A stretch of DNA of 64,000 bases from Planctomycetaceae bacterium (GTDB taxonomy: Bacteria; Planctomycetota; Planctomycetia; Pirellulales; Thermoguttaceae): positions 1 to 64,000 of the forward strand of contig JAAYAY010000362.1 in assembly GCA_012719125.1 (NCBI GenBank), given 5' to 3'. Each line of letters begins with the position of its first letter. The first letter of the stretch is position 1. A program made the position numbers and the translations under genes. Shown piece after piece: positions 16,059 through 24,320 of this stretch. The notes under the pieces are model-generated. The model was not told where the DNA came from, did not search any database, and worked only from the letters and a program-made list of their open reading frames with translations.

Positions 16059-17372
16059 CTACAGAATGTACTGATTCACCACATTCTCGAACAACTCCTG
16101 CCGCCCGCTGGTGCAGGGGTCGACGTCGCCCTTCTCGAGCATGTATTTCTCCAGCGTGTGGAAGTCGTGGCTACCGCTTTCGATCTCCACACCGACGCCG
16201 TTGTCCCAGGAGCTGTAGCGATCTTTGACCATCTTTGCGAGGGTGCCGTCGGCTCGCATCTGGGCGGCGATCTTGAGGCCCTTGGCGAAGGTATCCATGC
16301 CGCCGACGTGGGCGTAGAACAGGTCGACCGGCTCGAAGCTTTCGCGGCGAACCTTGGCGTCGAAATTCACCCCGCCCGGGGCGATCCCGCCGTAGTTGAG
16401 GAAGGCCAGCATGATCTTCGTGGTCAGGTAGACGTCGGTGGGGAACTGGTCGGTGTCCCAACCGAGGAGCAGGTCGCCCGTGTTGGCGTCGACGGACCCC
16501 AAGAAGCCCTGGTGGCCCGCGTACTCGAGTTCGTGTTCGACCGTATGCCCGGCCAGGGTGGCGTGGTTGGTCTCGATGTTCATCTTCACGTGGTCGGCCA
16601 GATCGTAGGCTCGCAGGAAGTTGATGCAGGCGGCCGAGTCGAAATCGTACTGGTGCTTGGTCGGCTCCTTGGGCTTGGGCTCGAAGTAGAATTGCCCGGT
16701 GAACCCGATCTCGGCGGCATAATCGACCGCCATCCGCATGAACATGCCGAGGTGATCGAGTTCGCGCTTCATGTCGGTGTTCCAGAGATTCATATAGCCT
16801 TCGCGGCCGCCCCAGAACACGTAGCCGTCGCCGCCGAGTTCCTTGGTGACTTCGAGGGCCTTCTTCACCTGGGCGGCGGCAAAGGCGAAGCTGTCGGCAT
16901 TGCAGCTCGTGGCGGCGCCGTGAACATAGCGGGGGTTGCTGAACAGGTTGGCCGTGCCCCACAGAAGCCGAATGCCCGTGCGATTCATCTCGTCCTTGAT
17001 CGCCTTGACCACTTCGTCGAGGTTCTTGTTCGTCTCGGTCAGGTTGGCGCCTTCGGGGGCCACGTCGCGATCGTGGAAGCAGAAGAACGGCGCCCCGAGT
17101 TTCTCGATGAATTCGAAGGCGACCTTGACCCGGTTGATCGCGTTGGGCACATCGTCGATGGCCCCTTCCCAGGGCCGGATCATTGTGCCGGGGCCGAAGG
17201 GGTCGGAGCCGGTTCCCCGCAGCGTGTGCCAGTAGGCCACGCTGAAGCGGAGTTGCTCCTTCATGGTCTTGCCTTCGACGATCTCATTTTCGTCGTAGAA
17301 CCGAAAGGCGAGGGGGTTCTTCGATCCGGGACCTTCGAACTGGATCTTGCTGATCTCGGGAAAAGCGGCCAT
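16059..17372 (-). CDS. xylA: Xylose isomerase
   Basis: A 437-aa class II xylose isomerase, the usual length for this class. It converts D-xylose to D-xylulose (and glucose to fructose) in the cytoplasm using two divalent metals. Signature segments are all present: [12 protein letters not shown] with the active-site His and Asp, VFWGGREGY, the metal-binding stretch [20 protein letters not shown] and [12 protein letters not shown]. The start ATG 17372 begins [15 protein letters not shown] and has GGAGAG upstream; the frame continues 32 codons further without family similarity. No xylulose kinase or xylose transporter lies next to it, so it appears to be an isolated gene. Confidence 0.97.
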   Translation of the reverse strand: MAAFPEISKIQFEGPGSKNPLAFRFYDENEIVEGKTMKEQLRFSVAYWHTLRGTGSDPFGPGTMIRPWEGAIDDVPNAINRVKVAFEFIEKLGAPFFCFHDRDVAPEGANLTETNKNLDEVVKAIKDEMNRTGIRLLWGTANLFSNPRYVHGAATSCNADSFAFAAAQVKKALEVTKELGGDGYVFWGGREGYMNLWNTDMKRELDHLGMFMRMAVDYAAEIGFTGQFYFEPKPKEPTKHQYDFDSAACINFLRAYDLADHVKMNIETNHATLAGHTVEHELEYAGHQGFLGSVDANTGDLLLGWDTDQFPTDVYLTTKIMLAFLNYGGIAPGGVNFDAKVRRESFEPVDLFYAHVGGMDTFAKGLKIAAQMRADGTLAKMVKDRYSSWDNGVGVEIESGSHDFHTLEKYMLEKGDVDPCTSGRQELFENVVNQYIL

Positions 17373-17560
17373 GGGGGGTCTCTCCGTGCAACGCGCAGAC
17401 AACGGGTCACCAAACTGACTGATAGCTCGGAAAAACGCTATCGTGACAGATATCCCCCGAGCGGGCAAGTAGGCGGGCGCAAGTTCCGCTACCAGATCGT
17501 CTTAGAGTCGACCAGCATGCGACCGATTACCTGCATCCGTGCTCGTAGGGCAAGGGCGTA

Positions 17561-18103
17561 TCAGAACGCCCACGGAAACCACTGCGAGAAGAACTTGACC
17601 GCCGCAGGGTCTTGTTGGCTGGCGGAAACGACGTGTTCTCCCACAGCACCGGCTCCACAGGCGTAGTAGCCGCAGGCTCCGCCGCCGACTGCCACATACC
17701 CGATCGCTCCGCCTCCCAGGGCCAGGAGACCCACGGCTGCACCGCCGAGGGCGATGGTGCCGATCGCCAGACCACCCAGGGCAGCGAGCAGGCCGAGGGA
17801 GACCCCGCCAATGGCGATTCCGCCAATCGCACATCCACCGATCGCTACAATTCCGCGTGCGAACCCGCCAATGGCCAGCCAACCGGTGGCGACGTCGCCG
17901 ATGGCGACAATCGCCCGAGCGTGTCCGCGAACCTCGCCGGACTCTGGATCCGGGCCGACGGCGATTTCCCAGACGGGGATTCCCAGGAAACTGGCTTCCG
18001 AACGGCGACGAATAGTCTGCTGACGCTGGCCTTGCTTGAGCACGGCCACCTCTTGCTCCAATGCATCCACCTGGTCTTGCAGCGACTCGCGATCGTCGGA
18101 CAT
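17561..18103 (-). CDS. Glycine-rich AIGG-repeat protein with N-terminal coiled coil
   Basis: A 180-aa protein. Residues 2-30 are a short heptad-like coiled coil (DDRESLQDQVDALEQEVAVL). From about residue 45 a hydrophobic repetitive region follows, with many copies of A-I-G-G, A-L-G-G or A-V-G-G at near-regular spacing. The repeats lack charged residues, so they may form a stacked beta structure or insert in a membrane. I recognise the pattern but not a function. The ATG at 18103 has GGGAG 7 nt upstream; the frame is open 67 codons further upstream, over a promoter-like region of the divergent gene. It lies 188 nt upstream of xylA on the same strand. Confidence 0.78.
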   Translation of the reverse strand: MSDDRESLQDQVDALEQEVAVLKQGQRQQTIRRRSEASFLGIPVWEIAVGPDPESGEVRGHARAIVAIGDVATGWLAIGGFARGIVAIGGCAIGGIAIGGVSLGLLAALGGLAIGTIALGGAAVGLLALGGGAIGYVAVGGGACGYYACGAGAVGEHVVSASQQDPAAVKFFSQWFPWAF

Positions 18104-18230
18104 GGCATGGCTCCCTTGAAACAGCCGGACAATGAGTCCTTCGCCAGCGATCATCGTATCTTGTGCCGAACGGGTGCGGAATCGGTAGTAGAACGACAAA
18201 CCGTCATAGCCCGCCAATCGTGACCACCTG

Positions 18231-18258
18231 TCGACACCCCCCGGATGTGGCCTATAAT
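18231..18258 (+). promoter_or_regulatory. Sigma-70-type promoter for the DUF4058 gene
   Basis: TCGACA (18231-18236) and a perfect TATAAT (18253-18258) are separated by 16 bp. Transcription would start near 18265, about 38 nt before ATG 18303. Confidence 0.55.
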
Positions 18259-18302
18259 GGGATCGGACGCCGTTTTGCCTCATCGTGCCGGAAGGTCGAG
18301 CC

Positions 18303-19064
18303 ATGCCGATTCATGATTGGACGCGGGTCAAGCCGGGGATCTTTCACCATTTTCATCTTGAGTGGATTTCTTCGATCGCCAATGCGCTCAACGCGGGGCT
18401 GCTTCCGTCGAACCTGTATGCTTTGGCGGAACAGGTCGCAGCTCAGGGGGGTATACCCGACATCTTGACCCTTGCAGCCTCGCCCTACCAAGACGCGGAC
18501 GAGATAGCATCGCAGGGCGCTCCGCCAGACCGCGGTGGGCTGGCACTGGCAACGGCTGCTCCAAGGGTGCTGATCGCCTTGGAGGCTGAAGCAGAGGAAC
18601 TTGCGCCGCGGCGGCGCCGCATCATTGTCCGCCACAGCAGCGACGATCGTATTGTGGCCGTGTTGGAAATCGTGTCGCCGGGGAACAAGGCGAGCGACTA
18701 TGCCATCACCCATTTCGTGGAGAAGGCCGTTGACTTGCTCTATGCCGGCATCCATCTTCTGATCGTCGATCTCTTTCCACCCACCGACCGCGATCCCGAG
18801 GGCATTCAACAACTGATCTGGTCGCAGCTCGGAGAAAAGGACTTCCATTTGCCGGAGGGGCAGAACCTGACTCTGGCGGCCTACACGGCGGGTGAAAGGA
18901 AGCTCGCCTTCATCGAGCCTACGGCTGTTGGCCGAAACCTGATAGAAATGCCGCTGTTCTTCACGCCCGAACGCTACGTCAACGTGCCGCTCGAAGAGAC
19001 CTACCTTCGAGCTTTTGCGGCCGTGCCGCAACGTTGGCGAAGAGAACTTGAGCCCCAGGCGTAG
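18303..19064 (+). CDS. DUF4058 family protein
   Basis: A 253-aa protein matching the DUF4058 family, known mainly from planctomycetes and cyanobacteria. It opens with MPIHDWTRVKPGIFHHFH, the usual start of the family, and has the VLEIVSPGNKA segment near residue 120 and a HLLIVDLFPP strand near 155. The E-x-V-S-P-x-N-K pattern is reminiscent of nuclease-like folds, but no activity is established to my knowledge. The ATG at 18303 is the family start; an earlier ATG at 18285 is less likely. A good promoter lies 45-70 nt upstream. It is divergent from the AIGG-repeat gene. Confidence 0.9.
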   Translation: MPIHDWTRVKPGIFHHFHLEWISSIANALNAGLLPSNLYALAEQVAAQGGIPDILTLAASPYQDADEIASQGAPPDRGGLALATAAPRVLIALEAEAEELAPRRRRIIVRHSSDDRIVAVLEIVSPGNKASDYAITHFVEKAVDLLYAGIHLLIVDLFPPTDRDPEGIQQLIWSQLGEKDFHLPEGQNLTLAAYTAGERKLAFIEPTAVGRNLIEMPLFFTPERYVNVPLEETYLRAFAAVPQRWRRELEPQA

Positions 19065-19089
19065 GGCGGGCGGGCACGGTGCGCGCAGA

Positions 19090-19107
19090 CTTGTCCCCGA
19101 TTGGGGA
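19090..19107. repeat. Small palindrome in a 466-bp gap
   Basis: TGTCCCC-N4-GGGGACA lies 26 nt after the DUF4058 stop codon and may help end that transcript. The rest of 19065-19530 is lower in GC and shows no gene, RNA or repeat that I can support. Confidence 0.4.
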
Positions 19108-19530
19108 CATGATGGCGAAAAGAAGCGGGCGAACTCGGAGACGCCCAGATGTTCCGTTAAGCTGCCGCGGTACCCCGGAAGATGCAATGACCGGAAGATA
19201 GCCGGGGTAACGCTGCCAAGGCCTCCTCCGTTCCCGTAGGCATCGCCTTGACGTTCCACCCTTCTCTGTTACCTAGAGCCTCATCCAAATTCCGAGCCTT
19301 CTCTATGTAGAAGGTCTCACTCTTCTCCGTCCAAGGTGCCTCTTCGGACCGGCCCCTACGACATACGAACGTCGTCGATGCCTAGCCCAACACCAAACAT
19401 TATACGCCCAGGCTAAATCCCTTGTCGAGGGTGTAGGCAAAAATCTTGTCCCTCCCTCAATCGGGGTGAGAATTGCACTCCCTCAGTGTCAGTTCTTCAG
19501 ACAAAACGAGGGCGATGGCCCGGCCGCGGT

Positions 19531-21537
19531 TCAGTCTTTCGCGGGCCTAATCGTCGCCACGAAGCCGCCAAACGGGCGTACGGCGATCCGCACCGGACTA
19601 TTGCTCTCGACCACCATCGTCTTCCCGCCGAAAGACCTTGCATCCCCTCCGTCGGCAATCAACTCGAACCGGTACTTGCCGCTCTCCAGGAACGCCAGGT
19701 TGGGGGCCACATTCTTGGGCTGGTCCTCGCCGTTGATGCCGGCCAGATACCAGGTCTCGCCTTGTCGGCGAGCCAGAACCGCCAGCTTGCCCGGTTCTCC
19801 GGCGACCAGACGCGTCTCGTCCCAGACGACCGGCACGTCGCGGAGGAACCGTTTCGGACCCTCGGGCAGGTTCCGGTAGGCCGAAACCCGATCCGCCAGG
19901 TGCAGCCAGCCCGACTCAAACACTACGGATAGGGCCAATTCGTGGGCATTCGTGGTGAGATGCGGAAACTGATCGTCGCTGAAGGCGCAGGGGGTGTAGT
20001 CCATGGGCCCGACGACGTTCCGCGTGAAGGGCAGGACGGTATTGTGCCAACGGGCGTGTTCCGGATACTCGGAAGCGAAAGTGTAGCACTCTGCCCCTCG
20101 GACGGCCTCCATCGACATCAGGTTCGGCCAGGTTCGCGACCAGCCGCGGGGCATTGTGCAGCCGTGGAAGTTGATCATCAACTGGTGCTTGGCCGCGTCG
20201 CGGAGGATGTCCAGGTATTGAGCGATCCGGTCCTGCTTGTCGCTCTGGAAGAAGTCGACCTTGATGCCCTTGATTCCCCATTGTTTCAGAAGCGACAGCT
20301 CGAAATCGCGGACCACCGGATGACCGAGCGTTCCCCGCGGCTTCTCCGTGACATAGTTGTGCTCTCCGCCTGAGTTGTACCAAAGTAGCAGCCCCACGCC
20401 CTTGCTCTCGGCATAGCGGGCCATTTGGCGAACGTCGCCGCCATCCATCAACGTCCAGTTGGCGTCGACGAGGTAGTACTCCCAGCCCATTTCGGCGGCC
20501 AGATCGATGAACTCGATCTGCTTCTGATAGTCGCGCGGGCTGTCGTGATCGGACCACCAGCTCCAGGCGGCCCGGCCCGGCTTGATCCAACTGGTATCTT
20601 CAATCGCACAGGGGGGGCACAGATCCGTCACCATCGTCGACTCGACGATCGTGTCGAGCGACCGACCGACAAGGACAACACGCCACGGAGTGGCCCACGG
20701 AAGCGTGGAGGAGGGTTCGACCGGTCCTACGCCGTTCCCCTCGCCTGGGTCGGGAAAGCGGATCTGGTATCTCCCGCCGGGGGCTTCGGAGGCCAGGCGG
20801 CAGCCACAGTAGGTCCCGTCCAATCCCGCCTCGGCCAGGAGGAGCCAACTCGAATCGCCTGGCAGTTGGAACAGCGCCGGCAGGCACCAGCCGGCCTTGG
20901 TCGACGAGGTGGTTCCGGCCGCGATGCCGTTCTGGAAGTACTCCTCATAAGCGGGCGTCCATTGGCTGGCTTCCTGGTAGGGCTGGATCCAGGCCTTGAC
21001 CCCCTCGGGCACCGCGAAGCCGGTGGTTTCGCTAACGACCGTGTGAAGTTTGTCGCTCTGTTCGGGAAAACGGTAGCGGAAGGCCACGCCGTCGTCGGCC
21101 ACGTGGAACTCCACTTCCAGCCTCGCTCCCGCCTCGTTCCGGAAGGCGATCGTCTGCCGGTTGGCTCTCACCGTGCATTTCCGCTTTTTCCCGTGAACGA
21201 GCGTGTAGGTCTCGTCGACCCGGCGCACCGCCTCCGCCCCGACGACCCTCAGGCCCTCGACGAAGGCCTGATCGCATCGGGTGATTCCGAGGGGCGAATA
21301 GGGCAGGACTACGACGTCACCGTCCGCGGATTTCCGGTCGATCCGGTAATAAAGCCGGATTCCCGGCGAATAGCCTTCCAGGGACCCCAGGTCGTCGAGC
21401 GCTACCGTTGCGCAGATTGACTTCTCCGGGGATTCGATTGGCCACAGGTCGGGCTTTTGGTCGTCGCCCGCGCACATAGACGGTACCGCCGTCAATAAGA
21501 CGCCCCAGACTGGCAAAAACAGGCCTATTCTCGACAT
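19531..21537 (-). CDS. Exported glycoside hydrolase family 97 protein
   Basis: A 668-aa protein with a signal peptide and the three-part GH97 architecture: N-terminal beta-sandwich (about 30-300), a catalytic TIM barrel (about 305-590) containing WSWWSDHDSPRDYQKQ and GWEYYLVDANW, and a C-terminal sandwich. GIKVDFF places Asp428 where retaining GH97 alpha-galactosidases have their nucleophile, whereas inverting members use Glu; this suggests a retaining enzyme. It would cleave alpha-linked glucose or galactose outside the cytoplasm. ATG 21537 has GGGAGG 8 nt upstream; 38 upstream codons were rejected. It diverges from the MacA-like gene. Confidence 0.93.
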   Translation of the reverse strand: MSRIGLFLPVWGVLLTAVPSMCAGDDQKPDLWPIESPEKSICATVALDDLGSLEGYSPGIRLYYRIDRKSADGDVVVLPYSPLGITRCDQAFVEGLRVVGAEAVRRVDETYTLVHGKKRKCTVRANRQTIAFRNEAGARLEVEFHVADDGVAFRYRFPEQSDKLHTVVSETTGFAVPEGVKAWIQPYQEASQWTPAYEEYFQNGIAAGTTSSTKAGWCLPALFQLPGDSSWLLLAEAGLDGTYCGCRLASEAPGGRYQIRFPDPGEGNGVGPVEPSSTLPWATPWRVVLVGRSLDTIVESTMVTDLCPPCAIEDTSWIKPGRAAWSWWSDHDSPRDYQKQIEFIDLAAEMGWEYYLVDANWTLMDGGDVRQMARYAESKGVGLLLWYNSGGEHNYVTEKPRGTLGHPVVRDFELSLLKQWGIKGIKVDFFQSDKQDRIAQYLDILRDAAKHQLMINFHGCTMPRGWSRTWPNLMSMEAVRGAECYTFASEYPEHARWHNTVLPFTRNVVGPMDYTPCAFSDDQFPHLTTNAHELALSVVFESGWLHLADRVSAYRNLPEGPKRFLRDVPVVWDETRLVAGEPGKLAVLARRQGETWYLAGINGEDQPKNVAPNLAFLESGKYRFELIADGGDARSFGGKTMVVESNSPVRIAVRPFGGFVATIRPAKD

Positions 21538-21722
21538 CGGGATTCCTCCCTGAATGGGGTGTTGAGTGATAGGTAACGGATGCAGGACCATTCTAGCCTT
21601 TGCTTCACAATCGTCACAAGCCGGCGGTTTGGGATCGTATTCATCCCACATCCGGGCGGTCTGTGTTAGAATCGAGGGGATTGGGATGATTCACGTATGA
21701 GGCGGACTGCCGGTTATACGCC

Positions 21723-23000
21723 ATGAAGCTACTTCTGAAGTTGGCAATTGTCGTCGCGATCCTGGCCGGAGGCGGGTACTTCGCCTATCCTCACGCGACG
21801 GCCTACTTGAAAGCCCGGAACAAGGTCCACTATCGTTTCGCCGAGGTTGAGGAGGGGGAAATCATCTCCGTGGTCAACTCGACGGGGGACGTGCAGCCGG
21901 TTCTGCGGGTCGAGGTGGGGTCGTTCGTTTCCGGGCCGATTATCGATCTGCCGATCGACTTCAACGATGAAGTCAAGAAAGGCGACTTGATGGCCAAGGT
22001 CGATCCGCTGCTCTACCAGGCAGCGGTGGATCGGGAGGAAGCCTCCTGGGAGACCCGCATGGCCGACGTAGAACGGGTCAAGGCGCTGCTCGAACAGGCC
22101 GAGAACGAATTCAAACGAGCCGAGAAACTTCAGGAGAAGCACGAGGATTTCATCTCCGATACAGAGATGGATCAGCTTCGGGCGAATCTCAAGTCGCTCA
22201 CCGCGCAACTAAAGGTGGCCGAGGCTTCGGTGAAGCAGGCGAAGGCAAGTCTCGACAATGCGAAAACGAATCTCGCCTATACCGACATCACCGCGCCGGT
22301 CGACGGGCTGGTGATCGATCGGAAGATCAGCCCCGGCCAGACCATGGCCGCCCAGTTCCAGACGCCCCAACTGTTCATCATCGCGCCGAACATGCGCGAG
22401 ATGATGTACGTTTACGCCTCGGTCGACGAGGCGGACATCGGCTTGATTCGCGAGGCCAAGGAGCGGGATGCCGTGGTTGAATTCACCGTCGACGCCTACC
22501 CCGACGACCTGTTCACCGGCAAGATCGCCCAGGTGCGGCTCAACCCGACGTCGGTGCAAAACGTGGTGACCTATCCGGTGGTGGTCGAGGCGGCCAACCC
22601 GGATCTGAAGCTTCTGCCGGGAATGACGGCGAACATCTCCTTTCAGGTGGAACGCCGCGAGAACGTCGTCAAGGTTCCCAACGCGGCCTTGCGGTTCTTC
22701 CCGAAGCGTGAGAACGTTCGGCCCGAGGACCACAAGCTGCTCGAAGGCGGCGGCAACCAGGCGGAGGAGGACGACGAGAACAAGCAGGAGAACGAGACCG
22801 ATCAGCGGTCGGCCGCGGAGAAAGCCAAGGCGAAACGCGAGCGGAGCAAACGCCATGTCTGGGTCGCCGAAGGCGAACTTCTCAAGGCGATCGCCGTCGA
22901 GACCGGGATCAGCGACAGCCAATTCACCGAATTGGTTTCCGGCGATCTGAAGAAGGGAATGAAGCTCGTATCCGGGACAACCAAGAATCCCGAGGGGTAA
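21723..23000 (+). CDS. MacA-like periplasmic adaptor (HlyD/RND-type membrane fusion protein)
   Basis: A 425-aa membrane fusion protein. Residues 5-25 form one membrane anchor; a lipoyl half-motif follows (VGSFVSGPIIDLPIDFNDEV near 75), then a long coiled-coil hairpin (about 110-185), the second lipoyl half (YTDITAPVDGLV near 190) and beta-barrel domains. An acidic then basic low-complexity insert at about 340-380 (EEDDENKQENE) interrupts the C-terminal barrel. Adaptors of this kind link an inner-membrane ABC permease to an outer-membrane exit duct. The gene is followed after 2 nt by its permease partner. Confidence 0.92.
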   Translation: MKLLLKLAIVVAILAGGGYFAYPHATAYLKARNKVHYRFAEVEEGEIISVVNSTGDVQPVLRVEVGSFVSGPIIDLPIDFNDEVKKGDLMAKVDPLLYQAAVDREEASWETRMADVERVKALLEQAENEFKRAEKLQEKHEDFISDTEMDQLRANLKSLTAQLKVAEASVKQAKASLDNAKTNLAYTDITAPVDGLVIDRKISPGQTMAAQFQTPQLFIIAPNMREMMYVYASVDEADIGLIREAKERDAVVEFTVDAYPDDLFTGKIAQVRLNPTSVQNVVTYPVVVEAANPDLKLLPGMTANISFQVERRENVVKVPNAALRFFPKRENVRPEDHKLLEGGGNQAEEDDENKQENETDQRSAAEKAKAKRERSKRHVWVAEGELLKAIAVETGISDSQFTELVSGDLKKGMKLVSGTTKNPEG

Positions 23001-23002
23001 CC

Positions 23003-24250
23003 ATGTCCCTTTTCACCACGATCCGCATCGCTCTTCGAGCGCTGGGCAAGAACAAGATGCGAGCCGGGCTGACGGTGCTCGGCGTCGTCATTGGGATTGC
23101 TGCGGTGACGACCATGGTGTCGATCGGGCAAAGTGCCGGCGATCTGGTCCAGGGGGAGTTTCAGGCCTTTGGGTCCAACGTGATCGTGGTCATTCCGGCG
23201 AGCATGCGCCAGCGCGGAGTCCACCAGGGATTCGGCAGCCGTCCGACGCTCACGGCGGACGATTGCACGGCCATCAGCGAACACTGCGACTCGGTGATGG
23301 CCGCCTCGCCGATCGTCGGGGCCGGTGGGCAGTTGATCTACGGCAACAACAACTGGAGCCCGCGGGAGATGATGGGGGTGGGCACTCAGTACCTGACGGT
23401 CCGCAACTGGGAGATTGCGCGCGGGGGTTTTTTTACCGAGCGCGACATTGCCGGCGCCGCCAAGGTTTGTGTGATCGGTCACACGATTGTGGCCAAGTTG
23501 TTTCAGACGACCAATCCCTTGGGCGAGACGATTCGGATTCGCAATATTCCCTTTGAGGTCATCGGCGTTCTCGAAGAAAAAGGCGCCAACCTGGTCGGCG
23601 ACGACCAGGACAACGTCGTGCTCGCTCCGTATACGACGATCCGCAAGCGGCTGCGCGGTTCTGAGTTTGACAATGTCGACGTGATCTTCGCCTCGGCGAA
23701 ATCGCCCGAGCTGATGTCCGAGGCCCAGCACGAGATGCGGCAACTCCTGTTCGAACGCCATCGCATTCCGCCGGGGGAAGAGGCCGATTTCGAGGTCAAG
23801 GACACCGCCGAGATCGCCGCGTTTCTCGACAAGGTCACCGGCACCATGACCATTCTGCTGGCTTCGATTGCGGGAATCTCCCTGCTTGTCGGCGGCGTCG
23901 GCATCATGAATATCATGCTCGTCTCGGTTACCGAACGCACCCGGGAAATCGGGATTCGGCTGGCCGTCGGCGCCCGATCTTACGACATTCTGTTTCAGTT
24001 CCTCGTGGAAGCCACCTTGCTTTCGGCCATCGGCGGCGCGATCGGATTCGCTCTGGGATGGGGAGCGTCGACCGGGATCACGATGCTGATCAACTCCATG
24101 ACGTCCGGCACGAAATGGCCGATCGTCGTCTCGTTCAAGGCGGCCACAATCGCCATCCTGTTCTCGTCGGCTGTGGGCATGTTTTTCGGGTTCTTCCCCG
24201 CCCTGCGGGCCAGCCGTATGGACCCGATCGAAGCGCTGCGGTATGAATGA
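23003..24250 (+). CDS. MacB/FtsX-like ABC transporter permease
   Basis: A 415-aa ABC3-type permease. The N-terminus MSLFTTIRIALRALGKNKMRAG leads into the first membrane segment. A large periplasmic MacB_PCD domain spans about 45-275, then three C-terminal membrane helices (FtsX domain) with GGVGIMNIMLVSVTERTREIG, the family coupling motif. Unlike E. coli MacB it has no fused ATPase domain, and no separate ATPase gene lies in the operon, so the ATP-binding subunit must be encoded elsewhere. It probably works with the upstream adaptor to export a substrate or sense envelope stress. Start ATG 23003 is 2 nt after the adaptor stop. Confidence 0.92.
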   Translation: MSLFTTIRIALRALGKNKMRAGLTVLGVVIGIAAVTTMVSIGQSAGDLVQGEFQAFGSNVIVVIPASMRQRGVHQGFGSRPTLTADDCTAISEHCDSVMAASPIVGAGGQLIYGNNNWSPREMMGVGTQYLTVRNWEIARGGFFTERDIAGAAKVCVIGHTIVAKLFQTTNPLGETIRIRNIPFEVIGVLEEKGANLVGDDQDNVVLAPYTTIRKRLRGSEFDNVDVIFASAKSPELMSEAQHEMRQLLFERHRIPPGEEADFEVKDTAEIAAFLDKVTGTMTILLASIAGISLLVGGVGIMNIMLVSVTERTREIGIRLAVGARSYDILFQFLVEATLLSAIGGAIGFALGWGASTGITMLINSMTSGTKWPIVVSFKAATIAILFSSAVGMFFGFFPALRASRMDPIEALRYE

Positions 24251-24259
24251 TGTGTCAGC

Positions 24260-24277
24260 GGTCGTCTCTTGACGACC
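24260..24277 (+). terminator. Short hairpin between permease and sulfatase genes
   Basis: GGTCGTC-TCTT-GACGACC forms a 7-bp stem with a 4-nt loop, 9 nt after the permease stop. No T-run follows, so it may be a weak terminator or processing site rather than a classical intrinsic terminator. Confidence 0.35.
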
Positions 24278-24320
24278 AAACGCCGTGCCTTCGTCTTCAG
24301 TCGGAATGAAAGAGACTCCC

